Origin: an uncultured Campylobacter sp.
Lineage (GTDB): Bacteria > Campylobacterota > Campylobacteria > Campylobacterales > Campylobacteraceae
Length of the DNA stretch: 13,758 bases
NCBI RefSeq assembly: GCF_938040115.1
Contig: NZ_CALHXD010000260.1
Location: 1 to 13,758, forward strand
Direction of reading: 5' to 3'
The notes below the pieces were generated by a model that saw nothing but the letters and a program-made list of their open reading frames with translations, did not search any database and was not told where the DNA came from. Positions 13,557 through 13,758 of this stretch are shown here, one piece after another; position 1 is the first letter of the stretch, and every line of letters begins with the position of its first letter. Position numbers and translations under genes: made by a program.

Positions 13557-13682
13557 ACCCGCACCTTAAAAAGTCAAATTTGACGCCAGTCGCAGCGCGA
13601 AGACTTACGCCAAACAAACTGCGATCGCCGCCATGCGCCATAAATACCAAGTATCAAATTTTAGAGTTTTTGCGGTGCGGGT
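13557..13682. repeat. Long-range inverted repeat in the gene-free right end
   Basis: ACCCGCACC (13557-13565) and GGTGCGGGT (13674-13682) are perfect 9-bp inverted arms 108 bases apart. Between them lies a 12-bp perfect palindrome, GTCAAATTTGAC (13573-13584). The surrounding 13388-13758 shows no gene I can support. Several minus-strand frames are open to the right edge for about 24-34 codons, so the tail of a gene from the right cannot be excluded, but no frame is clearly favoured. Confidence 0.4.
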
Positions 13683-13758
13683 CTAGGCGAGTAAAATTTG
13701 CAAATTTGAACGTAAAAGCCAAGATAAGGCACAAGCGCTCGCAATGCCAACATAAAGC

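Noticed and set aside
13688..13758. Possible C-terminus of a minus-strand membrane protein entering from the right
   Set aside because: One minus frame reads like a hydrophobic tail ending at a TAG, but other frames are also open to the edge and the stretch is too short to decide.
1..13758. CRISPR arrays, tRNA or rRNA genes, insertion sequences, prophage or defence genes
   Set aside because: I looked for regular repeat-spacer spacing, cloverleaf-like segments and transposase or integrase motifs on both strands and saw none.

Overview
The window looks like chromosomal DNA of a Campylobacter, or a close Campylobacterota relative. The reasons are a fused CcsB-CcsA cytochrome c synthase, a psrABC operon with Wolinella-like subunit lengths, cysteine-paired Sel1-repeat (Hcp-type) proteins, -10 boxes of the type TATAAT or TAAAAT without clear -35 boxes, and a very high density of the hexamer AAATTT. 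By eye the base composition is moderate for the group (I estimate mid-40s % G+C), which would suit the C. showae/rectus/curvus/concisus cluster better than C. jejuni. That species-level guess is inference.

Layout, left to right. The first 56 bases hold the last codons of a + strand gene, followed by a 220-base gap with hairpins. A secreted Sel1/Hcp-like protein (minus) is divergent from a HIT-family hydrolase (plus). The HIT gene overlaps a single-TM Cache-domain protein with no output domain. That gene meets, tail to tail with overlapping stop codons, a two-component histidine kinase. The kinase and its OmpR-type response regulator form a minus-strand pair (order: regulator, kinase). Upstream of the pair, behind a clear intrinsic terminator, lies psrABC, also on the minus strand: a Tat-exported molybdopterin subunit, a four-cluster ferredoxin subunit and a NrfD-type membrane anchor. 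A 300-base AT-rich divergent control region separates psrA from a small RBBP9/YdeN-type serine hydrolase. Then come a 1025-residue CcsBA cytochrome c synthase and a small membrane-anchored protein coupled to it by a TAATG junction. The last gene is pgpA (minus), and the right end is about 440 bases with no convincing gene.

How it fits together. Most of the window serves anaerobic electron transport at the inner membrane and periplasm: polysulfide/thiosulfate respiration by PsrABC and maturation of c-type cytochromes by CcsBA. The adjacent two-component system is a plausible but unproven regulator of psrABC. The psrA promoter carries a tandem 9-bp direct repeat with 11-bp periodicity, which is the sort of site OmpR-family regulators bind, and a 7-bp inverted repeat just upstream. 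I saw no mobile element, CRISPR array, tRNA, rRNA or defence cluster. Nothing here is a clearly new system. The best leads are the psrA control region, the output-less Cache protein beside the kinase, a C8 tract and palindromes in the ccsBA/pgpA gap, and the AAATTT enrichment.
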